DNA of 15,366 nucleotides, from assembly GCA_947598455.1 (NCBI GenBank), contig CANQFI010000030.1:1-15366 (forward strand), given 5' to 3'. This document shows, piece after piece, positions 6,417 to 14,085 of this stretch. The notes below the pieces were generated by a model that did no database searches, was not told the origin of the DNA, and was given only the letters and a program-made list of their open reading frames with translations. This DNA is from an uncultured Bacilli bacterium. GTDB taxonomy: Bacteria > Bacillota_I > Bacilli_A > RF39 > UBA660. Positions within the stretch are counted from its first letter, which is position 1, and every line of letters begins with the position of its first letter. The position numbers and the translations under genes were made by a program.

Positions 6417-7400
6417 ATGAATGGAATAAAAAACGGAAAATTAATAGCCTTTTTTACAAGTACGTTTATTGCTGTAAACTCTTTTTCTGCTGTAACTCAT
6501 CAAAATGAGAAATACATAAAATCCGCTTATCATTTAACTAACACAACACTTTATAGTTCATCTTATGCTTTAGATACTTTTACTCCATATATGTATGATA
6601 CTAATATTAAAATTCCCATTAAAGAAGCAATGGTTCCTCAAGGTTTAACTAAAGCTGATGAAAATTTTTTAATAAGTTCATATGACTACAATAAAGAAAA
6701 ATCTTCAGTTGTATATGTATGTGATAATAATGGTAATATTTTAAACGAATGTGCATTAGGAATACAAGCGCATGTCGGAGGTATCGCCTTTGATAAAGAA
6801 AATAATTTAATATGGATTGCTGCTAATAATGGATACGTAAATGCCTACTCTAGTTCTACAATAACTGAGAAAGAAGAAGATAGTAATCCATTATGGACTT
6901 TTGATGTTGGTGAAGGATGCCAACATTACATAAATCCATGGAAAAACTCAATATCTTACCTTTCTGTTGATGGCAATTATTTATATGTCGGTAGTTTTTC
7001 CTTATTCAAAAATGGTTTAGTAAAAAAATATTTAATTATAAATAATAACAACAACATAAGTTTATCTCTACAAAAGTCTTTTAAAGTTCCTACAAAAGTA
7101 CAAGGTTTAACTATCTATCATAAAGATGATCAAGATTATATTATTTTTAGTCGTTCATTTGGTGAAAATATCCCATCTGTTTTACAAATTTATAAATATC
7201 AAGAAGATATAGATGATTATACAAATTCTAAGTTAAATAGTGTTTGTTATAAAACTGATGCCATGATGGAACAAATCATAATAGATAACAATACTCTCTA
7301 TGCCCTATTTGAATCATCATCATATCCATATCGTTATAGTTCAACAAGTGCTGAAAATATCGAAGCTAGTGACATGAATTTAATTTTAATGCCCAAGTAA
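6417..7400 (+). CDS. Secreted beta-propeller-like protein
   Basis: The 327-residue protein has a Sec signal peptide: a charged start (MNGIKNGK), a hydrophobic core (about 9-21) and a probable cleavage after SFSA (residue 25). The mature part has repeating short-strand units of the kind seen in six- or seven-bladed propellers, including VPQGLT (73-78), a blade with FLISSYD, SVVYVCD and NGNIL, AHVGGIAFD (118-126), NNLIWIA (129-135) and GNYLYVGSF. The PQGxT and HVGGIA signatures occur in exported proteins of Firmicutes with no assigned activity. No LPXTG, lipobox or second membrane segment is seen, so it is probably released or loosely bound. It has its own promoter and terminator and shares the -35 region with the wHTH/PolC-like genes. 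The fold is inferred from pattern; ligand unknown. Confidence 0.72.
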   Translation: MNGIKNGKLIAFFTSTFIAVNSFSAVTHQNEKYIKSAYHLTNTTLYSSSYALDTFTPYMYDTNIKIPIKEAMVPQGLTKADENFLISSYDYNKEKSSVVYVCDNNGNILNECALGIQAHVGGIAFDKENNLIWIAANNGYVNAYSSSTITEKEEDSNPLWTFDVGEGCQHYINPWKNSISYLSVDGNYLYVGSFSLFKNGLVKKYLIINNNNNISLSLQKSFKVPTKVQGLTIYHKDDQDYIIFSRSFGENIPSVLQIYKYQEDIDDYTNSKLNSVCYKTDAMMEQIIIDNNTLYALFESSSYPYRYSSTSAENIEASDMNLILMPK

Positions 7401-7427
7401 AAAGAAGTTAATTGCTTAACTTCTTTT
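7400..7427. terminator. Two-way intrinsic terminator ending the TIR-SPFH operon and the propeller gene
   Basis: The 12-bp stem AAAAGAAGTTAA / TTAACTTCTTTT has loop TTGC and T-rich arms on both strands. It fills the gap between the two convergent stop codons exactly. Confidence 0.8.
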
Positions 7428-7428
7428 A

Positions 7429-8700
7429 TTATTTACTATCTTTAATAATACGATTTCTCTTTTCAATTAATTTCTTAATTTTCATCCAATCTTCTTTGTT
7501 GTCTTTACTATCAGTAATTTTATCTTGAATTTCTCTTTCTAATTCTTTCGTTAAATCACTAGATACTGGATCAGAATATTTAACTAATTCTTTTACTTCA
7601 TCAACTACTTTTTTAACTTCATCACTATAATTATCTAAATCTAAATCATTTAATAACTCTAATGTATCTTTAACATATTTATCAGCTTTAGCAATTTTTT
7701 GATCATAACTTTCAATTTTTTTCTTACTTTGACCTAAAGCTATCGCTAAAACAACATAAATTAAAGTACCTACAACTAAAACAATAATTACTTGTTTAAG
7801 ATCATAATAATTATAATAACTTAAAATAGAATATCCATATACAAAAACTAAATATAAATAATTAATAATAGTTCTTGGTGTATTATTAAATTCTTCTGTT
7901 AAACTTTTATGACTTGTTAATAAATTAGATATTATAAACAATACTAAAGCCAAAACATCAAAGCCAATAATAGTAAAGAATAATGTATCATAAGGACTAT
8001 TCTTAAAACTAAAATCAATCTTTTCTACACTACTTGGTATATAAATATTTTCAATATCATCATTTATTTCAAGTACTAAAGAATTAACTTCATAACCATC
8101 AATTGATTCAGGTACATATAAATCTTTATCTTTACCTTTATATTTAATAATTTCTATTTTTTCACCAATATTATATTCAAATTCCGTATCAGTAAAGTAA
8201 GGATAATATTCTGAATCACTTAATACAGTTACTTTTAAATCTTTATTTTCATCTAAACTTTTACATACATCATTATCATAACAATATACTTCTATATCTT
8301 TTAATGTATCAGGATTTATATTAATAATAGTATATGGTAAATAAACTTTTTTTACATTTGTATTTTCAAATAAATTATCTCCTAATGATAAAACAATATT
8401 GTTATCTATTACAGCAGGAATTACTAATTCTTCACTTTTACCATTATATTCTTCAAGTTCAATTCCTTTATTTTCATACAAGTTATATTCATAATTTTCT
8501 ATTTTTTCACTATAATATTTTTTTTCTGAATCAGCTATTGTTTTAAAATCTATATTATTCTTTTTAGCATATTCATAAGCATAACTATCTTTTTCACCAT
8601 AAATAACTATATCTTTTTCTTGATATGCTAAAACAAATAAAGTTAAAATTGTTATCAAGAATAAAACAATCCCTACAATATAATTAATTGTTTTTTTCAT
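7429..8700 (-). CDS. Membrane protein with BspA-type leucine-rich units and cytoplasmic coiled coil
   Basis: The 423-residue protein has an N-terminal membrane anchor (5-26), followed by EKDSYAYEYAKKNNIDFKTI (37-56), which resembles the closing unit of BspA (LRR_5) proteins. Two BspA-like units follow: YNGKSEELVIPAVIDNNIV with VKKVYLPYTI (85-126), and YKGKDKDLYVPESIDGYEV with IENIYIPSSVEKI (187-228). Membrane segments follow at about 238-261, 278-296 and 302-323. The C-terminal 100 residues are highly charged and helical, probably a cytoplasmic coiled coil. With four segments the repeat part lies outside and both ends inside. It is the last gene of the operon, starting one base after the SPFH gene stop (translational coupling, AAAGGA site). 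BspA repeats usually bind proteins or surfaces, so it may be a sensor or anchor for the SPFH/TIR proteins (inference). Confidence 0.75.
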   Translation of the reverse strand: MKKTINYIVGIVLFLITILTLFVLAYQEKDIVIYGEKDSYAYEYAKKNNIDFKTIADSEKKYYSEKIENYEYNLYENKGIELEEYNGKSEELVIPAVIDNNIVLSLGDNLFENTNVKKVYLPYTIININPDTLKDIEVYCYDNDVCKSLDENKDLKVTVLSDSEYYPYFTDTEFEYNIGEKIEIIKYKGKDKDLYVPESIDGYEVNSLVLEINDDIENIYIPSSVEKIDFSFKNSPYDTLFFTIIGFDVLALVLFIISNLLTSHKSLTEEFNNTPRTIINYLYLVFVYGYSILSYYNYYDLKQVIIVLVVGTLIYVVLAIALGQSKKKIESYDQKIAKADKYVKDTLELLNDLDLDNYSDEVKKVVDEVKELVKYSDPVSSDLTKELEREIQDKITDSKDNKEDWMKIKKLIEKRNRIIKDSK

Positions 8701-8701
8701 A

Positions 8702-9841
8702 TTATCTTATCCTTTCTCCACATTTAGAACAAAAAACTGCATCACTAGCAATTGGAGCATTACATTTAGGACAAGTTAGAGATATTTCAATTTTAGTTCC
8801 ACAATATTTACAAAATGCTCCATCATCTATTTGTTTATGGCAATTAGGACAAGTACGAACATTCATTGTTGCAAATGCTCCTTTAACTTCTTTACTAACT
8901 TCATTACTAATAGGTCCACCAACACCACTTATCATACCAAGACCAACTCCGACATTAGTAAATTGACCAACAGCATCGTTTTCTGCAACCTTTTTACCAA
9001 TTTCGTATGCTTTTTCTTCTTGATAAGTATAACCTTCTTGACTACGTTTAGTAGCTTGTGCTTGTGAAGCCATAACTGTTTTCTTAGCTTCTGTATCTTC
9101 TTTAATAAGTTCAATCTTTTGACTTAATTCTGCTTCAGCTAAAGCAACAGTTTGTTTAAAGTATAATTCTTTAAATTCTAAATATTGTTTATTATCTTCT
9201 GGCTTAGCAATTGTTGTTACAAAAAATTTATTTAATTTAATACCAAACTCATTAAAATCATCAGCTAATTTTTCTTGTAAATCATTACTGAATTGTTCTA
9301 ATTGTTGATCTATTTCAAATATACATATTTCTTTTTCTGTAATAGTCTGTGCTATATAATTTTTAACTTTAACAAGTATTTGTGATTCAAAGAAATCATC
9401 TATACTTTCATAATCAAATGACTTTTTTACTCCAACTAATTTAACTAGTAATTTACGTGAATCTTCAATTGTAAATCTTAATTCACCACAAGCTCCAATA
9501 GATATTGGAAACTTATATTTAGGTTCTAAAAATTCTAAACGACTCTTTGTCCCCCAACGCATTGTTTTTTCTGATTTATCTATGAAGTATACTTCACAAC
9601 GAAAAGGACTCTTACCGCCAGTTGGAATATTAATTAATTTTCTAAGTAATGGAATATTATTAGTTTCCAAAGTATATTTACCAGGTCCAAATAAATCTAA
9701 TGCTTTACCATTACTAAAGAATAATGCTTCTTGTGATTCATGAACAACTAGTTGTGAACCAGTATTAAAATTCATTTTAGGATATTTCCAAACAATATTG
9801 TCATCATCTTTCTCTTTTTTTATAACTTCAAATAAAGCCAT
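8702..9841 (-). CDS. YdjI-like SPFH protein with two C-terminal zinc ribbons
   Basis: The 379-residue protein has an SPFH-type (band 7) domain over about 20-230, of the sort annotated in Firmicutes as YdjI or virion-core-like. Typical pieces include SQLVVHESQEALFFSNGKAL (29-48), FGPGKYTLETNNIPLL (51-66), MRWGTKSRLEFLEP (94-107) and GIKLNKFFVTTI (200-211). A charged helical stretch (230-290) and a Gly-rich segment (296-310) follow, then two double-Cys zinc ribbons: Cys331/334/344/347 and Cys357/360/371/374. No N-terminal membrane helix is seen. SPFH proteins form oligomeric rings or patches at membranes, and in Bacillus YdjI works with membrane partners in stress response. GAAGGAAG precedes the ATG. 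It sits between the TIR genes (55 bases upstream) and the BspA-like membrane gene (one base downstream). Confidence 0.88.
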   Translation of the reverse strand: MALFEVIKKEKDDDNIVWKYPKMNFNTGSQLVVHESQEALFFSNGKALDLFGPGKYTLETNNIPLLRKLINIPTGGKSPFRCEVYFIDKSEKTMRWGTKSRLEFLEPKYKFPISIGACGELRFTIEDSRKLLVKLVGVKKSFDYESIDDFFESQILVKVKNYIAQTITEKEICIFEIDQQLEQFSNDLQEKLADDFNEFGIKLNKFFVTTIAKPEDNKQYLEFKELYFKQTVALAEAELSQKIELIKEDTEAKKTVMASQAQATKRSQEGYTYQEEKAYEIGKKVAENDAVGQFTNVGVGLGMISGVGGPISNEVSKEVKGAFATMNVRTCPNCHKQIDDGAFCKYCGTKIEISLTCPKCNAPIASDAVFCSKCGERIR

Positions 9842-9896
9842 ATACTTCCTTCTTCCTTACTCATATTTTATAATTAACTTTTTAAAATAGCAATAA

Positions 9897-11948
9897 TTAT
9901 TCTGCCTCCAATATTTCTACATATTTTTCACTAGTATCTCCGTCAATTATATAACCTTCTATATCGTTATTGGTTCTAATTTTATACCATGTTCTGCTTC
10001 CATTTTTTTCTTCATCTAATATAGTATATATCTCATCTTTATATACAACTCCTACAATATCACCATTTTGTTTACTATCATCCCTTACATTAACAAAATC
10101 ATTAACCACAACTAATTGTTTTACTGAAGTATCACGTTCATTAGCTTGCACTGACACTTCAGGATTTAAAGGTTCAACATAATTTGTTTGACCACAAATA
10201 TACCCACTAATTTCACGATTTGTTTTTATTTTATACCACAATGAACAATTGCTAAAGCTATGATAATTCAAGTCTAAAACAGTATAAATATCTCCCTTTT
10301 TTACCTTACCAACAACATCAAAATTTTCATCCCTAATTTTTAAATCATCAACTAATACTTTAACTTGATATTTACTATCATCAATCGGATTACTTTGAGA
10401 AGTAAATAAAAGGTTCCAAGCAAAAGCAAAATAAACCAAAATACTAGCAACAGTTCCTAATAAAAAGAATATAAACTTTATCGGATTTTTTACTTTAAAA
10501 GTAAATTCATTTCTAATTTTATTATTTTTAGCTTGAATTTTATCTTTTTCTTCTTTATTTACTATTGTTTTTAAACTAGCATCAATATGCCACTTTGGAT
10601 TAACAAAATACAATAATAATTCACAAATAACTGCTATAATCCAACCAATAGATATAATAGCATTATGTCTTATACATAATAAAGCAGTAATAACATCTAA
10701 AACAAAAACGATATAACAAATTATATAAGATATTTTAAATAGTTTTCTCGATATCAATCTAAATAACAAAGCAAGAAAAACTAAAAGAGAACTTATTAAA
10801 ACAACTATATTAATTTCTATAAATTCAGGTTGAAAAAGATCACCATAAACATAAAATGCAACAGCATCTTCCATTGATAAATTTGCTCCTTTTGCCTCGA
10901 ACAAAATTAAAATTAAGCAAATAACAAATATAATATACCACGTTGGTAATTTTTCTTTAACTTGTGTTACTTCATATTTACCATTACCTAAAGATTTAAC
11001 ACCATCGCTTGCTTCTTCCAATCTTTTTTCTAAATCTTCATCAGAAGTTGTTTTAGGTTCATCTATTAATTTCTTAACACCACGAACTAAATCTTGCATT
11101 GCCCCTATCTTATCCATACATTGTGCTTGTAAGTTAGCAAAATCAGCTGGCATACGATAAGCGTCTATCTTACTATAAACTGGAATCAATGATTTAGATT
11201 TATCTTTCTTCATAAATTCTAAATATCTACTCCACTCATTCTTAACCCATACAGCTTCAAAATTTTCTTTAGTTGTTCCAACAACTAACATAACTCTAGC
11301 ACTTTTTAAAGCCGAATAAATATAAGGTTCATATTCTTTACCTAATTTATCTTCCAAAGTAATTCTTGCAAAGAATACTTTATATCCAGCTTCTGTTAAA
11401 TCGTTATATATATCTTCAGCTATAACACTATCATGAGTTCTTTCCCCTTTATCATCAGTCTCTTTATAACAAATAAAGACATCATATGGTTTTTCTTTAG
11501 CAGATATTTCCAAAATACCTTTTTGAATTTCTCCAATCTGTTCAGCTTCTTTTTTATATAACTCTAAAACTTCTCCATAAGAATTTTTTATAATATATTT
11601 ATAATCTTTATCAGATAAAATAGAAGATACTAAAGTTCTATGACAAGTAGGTACTTTCTTTTTTGTTTTAGGATCATCTACATATTCAACACCATAACGA
11701 CATAGTACTAATCCCCAATGGGCTTCTACTTGTTTTTCATCTATCTCTAATATCGATTCATATGTAGTATAAGCCTTATCAAATTCATTATCTAATCTTA
11801 AATCATTAGCACGATTATATAAATTTATAATCTTTTCATTATCAGAAATAGGTAGAGTCATAACACTTTTACAATACAAACACTTACCTGTATTAGTACC
11901 CTCAATAACTTCTATGTCTCCGCCACACATCTTACATTTAAATACCAT
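9897..11948 (-). CDS. TIR transmembrane protein with zinc ribbon, TPR-like region and two outer SH3-like domains
   Basis: The 683-residue protein opens with a zinc ribbon (Cys5, Cys8, Cys23, Cys26), then a TPR-like helical pair (40-90). The TIR domain spans about 153-290: YDVFICYKETD (155-165) is the first strand and loop, VFFARITLEDKLGKEYEPYI (191-210) the box 2 region, and VWVKNEW (233-239) holds Glu238 at the position of the catalytic glutamate of NAD-cleaving TIR domains. Five predicted membrane segments follow (337-352, 380-400, 405-427, 430-449, 490-515), and then two SH3b-like domains (528-592 and 608-680; each ends in a WYKI...GYI pattern). With the TIR inside, five segments put the SH3 tail outside. 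It lies 32 bases after its paralogue and 55 bases before the SPFH gene. NADase activity is possible, not shown. Confidence 0.9.
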   Translation of the reverse strand: MVFKCKMCGGDIEVIEGTNTGKCLYCKSVMTLPISDNEKIINLYNRANDLRLDNEFDKAYTTYESILEIDEKQVEAHWGLVLCRYGVEYVDDPKTKKKVPTCHRTLVSSILSDKDYKYIIKNSYGEVLELYKKEAEQIGEIQKGILEISAKEKPYDVFICYKETDDKGERTHDSVIAEDIYNDLTEAGYKVFFARITLEDKLGKEYEPYIYSALKSARVMLVVGTTKENFEAVWVKNEWSRYLEFMKKDKSKSLIPVYSKIDAYRMPADFANLQAQCMDKIGAMQDLVRGVKKLIDEPKTTSDEDLEKRLEEASDGVKSLGNGKYEVTQVKEKLPTWYIIFVICLILILFEAKGANLSMEDAVAFYVYGDLFQPEFIEINIVVLISSLLVFLALLFRLISRKLFKISYIICYIVFVLDVITALLCIRHNAIISIGWIIAVICELLLYFVNPKWHIDASLKTIVNKEEKDKIQAKNNKIRNEFTFKVKNPIKFIFFLLGTVASILVYFAFAWNLLFTSQSNPIDDSKYQVKVLVDDLKIRDENFDVVGKVKKGDIYTVLDLNYHSFSNCSLWYKIKTNREISGYICGQTNYVEPLNPEVSVQANERDTSVKQLVVVNDFVNVRDDSKQNGDIVGVVYKDEIYTILDEEKNGSRTWYKIRTNNDIEGYIIDGDTSEKYVEILEAE
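11061..11948 (-). repeat. Tandem gene duplication, copy 1 (zinc ribbon-TPR-TIR half)
   Basis: This encodes residues 1-296 of the downstream TIR protein. Against copy 2 (13109-13996) I count about 38 amino-acid differences, roughly 87% identity, without gaps. After this point the two proteins share layout but little sequence. Confidence 0.85.
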
Positions 11949-11980
11949 ACTTCATTACTCCTATCTAATTTATAATACCA

Positions 11981-13996
11981 CTATTTTTCTTTAGGTAAAT
12001 ACTCTATAACATCAGAATATCCTAAACTATAACAGCCTGGAATTACATCATTAGAATTAACTTTATTACTAATTCCTGTACATTGACCTACAAAAAGATA
12101 CCCTACTAAACCAGTAGCAGTTTTTACTTTAGCATATAAATCATAATCATTTGCTTCAAGTTCTATCACATCATATATATCATCATATCTAACATATGTA
12201 ACCACAGACTTTTCTAAAACATCATCAAACAATCTATACCCACGAGAATCCATACTAACGACTTCTGATTCTTTTTCATCATCTAATCTATCATCATCTA
12301 ACCTATCACCATATGTTTGAGTAATTGTACGAGATGAAAAAGAATTTGATGAATCATTCTCCCCACGATAACCATTATCAACAATTTTAATTTGATCAAC
12401 TGACTTATCTCGTTCATTTGAAAAACTAGGTAACTTACGAGTATTTAATAATATCGCTATAACAATACAAATAACTCCTACTAAAGCACAAATACGCATT
12501 TTTAAAGATCTATCTATTTCTACATAATGTTCTTTAATTCTTTTATTCTTTATTTCTTGTTTTTCTTTACTTTTTTTATTTAACATTAATTTAGTTGAAG
12601 ATAATACCCATTTTGGTCGTAAAACAATTAATAATAAATTTAATATATAAAATATATAGAAACCAAAATCAACTTTAAATCCATAAGCAAAAATTATATT
12701 AAGAGATATTGTTTGTAGAACAAAATTTAAAAGATATTGTATTTTAGATATAAAATGAGCTCGACGATTAACAAATCCCATAAAGAATGCTAATAAAGTA
12801 TTTAATCCTATAATAATATTAATAGAAGCAACATAATCAAATATTTTTAGTAGATGAAAATAAACATAAAAATTAAATCCTCCTATAAGATTAAAACTGC
12901 CATTATTACCATTTAAAATATAAGCTATCATCCACATTAACATTAAAAATGATAAAACAAAACTAATAGCAATAAATAAAAATCCTGTTTTTTCTTTTAA
13001 AATAGTTGTTGAAGACATTTTTTCATTACCAACAATATCTTCTTCATCTAACATTTGTTTAACTTGTGTATATACATCATCTGATACATTTTTAGTATTT
13101 TTATTATCATCAATTAATTTTTTTATTCCACGAACTAAGTCTTGCATCGCTCCTATTTTATCCATATTTTGTGCTTGAAGCATTGCAAACTCTTCTGGAA
13201 GTTTATAAGCATCTATCTTACTATAAACTGGAATAAGTGTTTTAGATTTATCTTTCTTCATAAATTCTAGATATCTACTCCACTCATTCTTAACCCATAC
13301 TGCTTCCAAATTTTCTAATGATGTCCCAACTACTAACATTACTTTAGAACTTTTTAAAGCTGAATAAATATATGGTTCATATTCTTTACCTAATTTATCC
13401 TCTAATGTAATTCTGGCAAAGAATACTTTATATCCATCTTTAACTAAAGCTTCATAGATATCTTCAGCCATAACACTATCATGTGTTCTTTCCCCAGCTT
13501 CATCTGTTTCTTTATAGCAAATAAAAACGTCATATGGTTTTTCATTAGCTGATATTTTTAAAATTCCTTTTTGAATATCACTAATTTGTTCTGCTTCTTT
13601 TTTATACAATTCTAAAGCTTCACCATAAGCATTTTTTATAATATATTTATAATCTTTATCCGTAAGTATTGATGAATCTATAGTTCTATGACAAGTAGGT
13701 ACTTTTTTCTTAGACTTAGGATCATCTACGTATTCAACTCCATAACGACATAATACTAATCCCCAATGGGCTTCTACTTGAGATTCATCTAATTCTAATA
13801 TAGATTCATAAATACTATAAGCTTTATCAAATTCATTATCTAATCTTAAATTATTAGCTCTATTATATAAATTGATAATTCTTTCATCATCAGAAATTGG
13901 TAAAGTCATAACACTTTTACAGTATAAACATTTTCCTGTATTAGTACCTTCAATAACTTCTATGTCTCCACCACACATCTTACATTTAAATACCAT
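11981..13996 (-). CDS. TIR transmembrane protein, paralogue with a different outer tail
   Basis: The 671-residue protein has the same layout as its neighbour: zinc ribbon (Cys5/8/23/26), TPR-like helices, TIR domain (YDVFICYKETDEAGERTHDS; the same WVKNEW glutamate), then five predicted membrane segments and an outer C-terminal part. The TIR half is about 87% identical to the paralogue, but the membrane part and tail differ: a Ser/Asp/Arg-rich linker leads to one degenerate SH3-like unit (YVRYDDIYDVIELEANDYDL, then LVGYLFVGQ) and a short tail. I chose the ATG at 13994-13996, giving MVFKC as in the paralogue, because GAGAGG lies before it; an upstream TTG would add five residues. It is the first gene of the four-gene operon, behind the predicted promoter at 14044-14072. 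The TIR call is firm; NADase or signalling roles are inference. Confidence 0.9.
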   Translation of the reverse strand: MVFKCKMCGGDIEVIEGTNTGKCLYCKSVMTLPISDDERIINLYNRANNLRLDNEFDKAYSIYESILELDESQVEAHWGLVLCRYGVEYVDDPKSKKKVPTCHRTIDSSILTDKDYKYIIKNAYGEALELYKKEAEQISDIQKGILKISANEKPYDVFICYKETDEAGERTHDSVMAEDIYEALVKDGYKVFFARITLEDKLGKEYEPYIYSALKSSKVMLVVGTSLENLEAVWVKNEWSRYLEFMKKDKSKTLIPVYSKIDAYKLPEEFAMLQAQNMDKIGAMQDLVRGIKKLIDDNKNTKNVSDDVYTQVKQMLDEEDIVGNEKMSSTTILKEKTGFLFIAISFVLSFLMLMWMIAYILNGNNGSFNLIGGFNFYVYFHLLKIFDYVASINIIIGLNTLLAFFMGFVNRRAHFISKIQYLLNFVLQTISLNIIFAYGFKVDFGFYIFYILNLLLIVLRPKWVLSSTKLMLNKKSKEKQEIKNKRIKEHYVEIDRSLKMRICALVGVICIVIAILLNTRKLPSFSNERDKSVDQIKIVDNGYRGENDSSNSFSSRTITQTYGDRLDDDRLDDEKESEVVSMDSRGYRLFDDVLEKSVVTYVRYDDIYDVIELEANDYDLYAKVKTATGLVGYLFVGQCTGISNKVNSNDVIPGCYSLGYSDVIEYLPKEK
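13109..13996 (-). repeat. Tandem gene duplication, copy 2 (zinc ribbon-TPR-TIR half)
   Basis: This is the partner of 11061-11948 and encodes residues 1-296 of the upstream TIR protein. The DNA is also clearly similar, for example around the zinc-ribbon codons, which are almost unchanged. Confidence 0.85.
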
Positions 13997-14043
13997 ATTT
14001 ATACCTCTCAAACTTCTAAATTGTTATTAAATTATATACCTAA

Positions 14044-14072
14044 ATTTTACATTTCTTTAATATAAAAATCAA
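14044..14072 (-). promoter_or_regulatory. Predicted promoter of the TIR-SPFH operon
   Basis: On the minus strand TTGATT (14067-14072) and TAAAAT (14044-14049) are separated by exactly 17 bases, about 50 bases before the first TIR start. A second -10-like TATAAT lies a few bases downstream but without a good -35. No separate terminator for the recombinase gene is visible upstream. Confidence 0.5.
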
Positions 14073-14085
14073 CTTATTTTAAGCC

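Noticed and set aside
8334..8966. Plus-strand open frames of 70 and 92 codons
   Set aside because: They lie opposite the coding strand of the BspA-like and SPFH genes, have no ribosome site, and their Leu/His/Tyr-rich composition is that of antisense shadows.
8831..9114. Further short frames on both strands inside the SPFH gene (78 and 60 codons)
   Set aside because: They overlap the conserved SPFH helical region in other frames and show no recognisable protein features.
9970..10182. Plus-strand frame of 70 codons within the TIR gene
   Set aside because: Antisense to the SH3-like coding part; no promoter or ribosome site.
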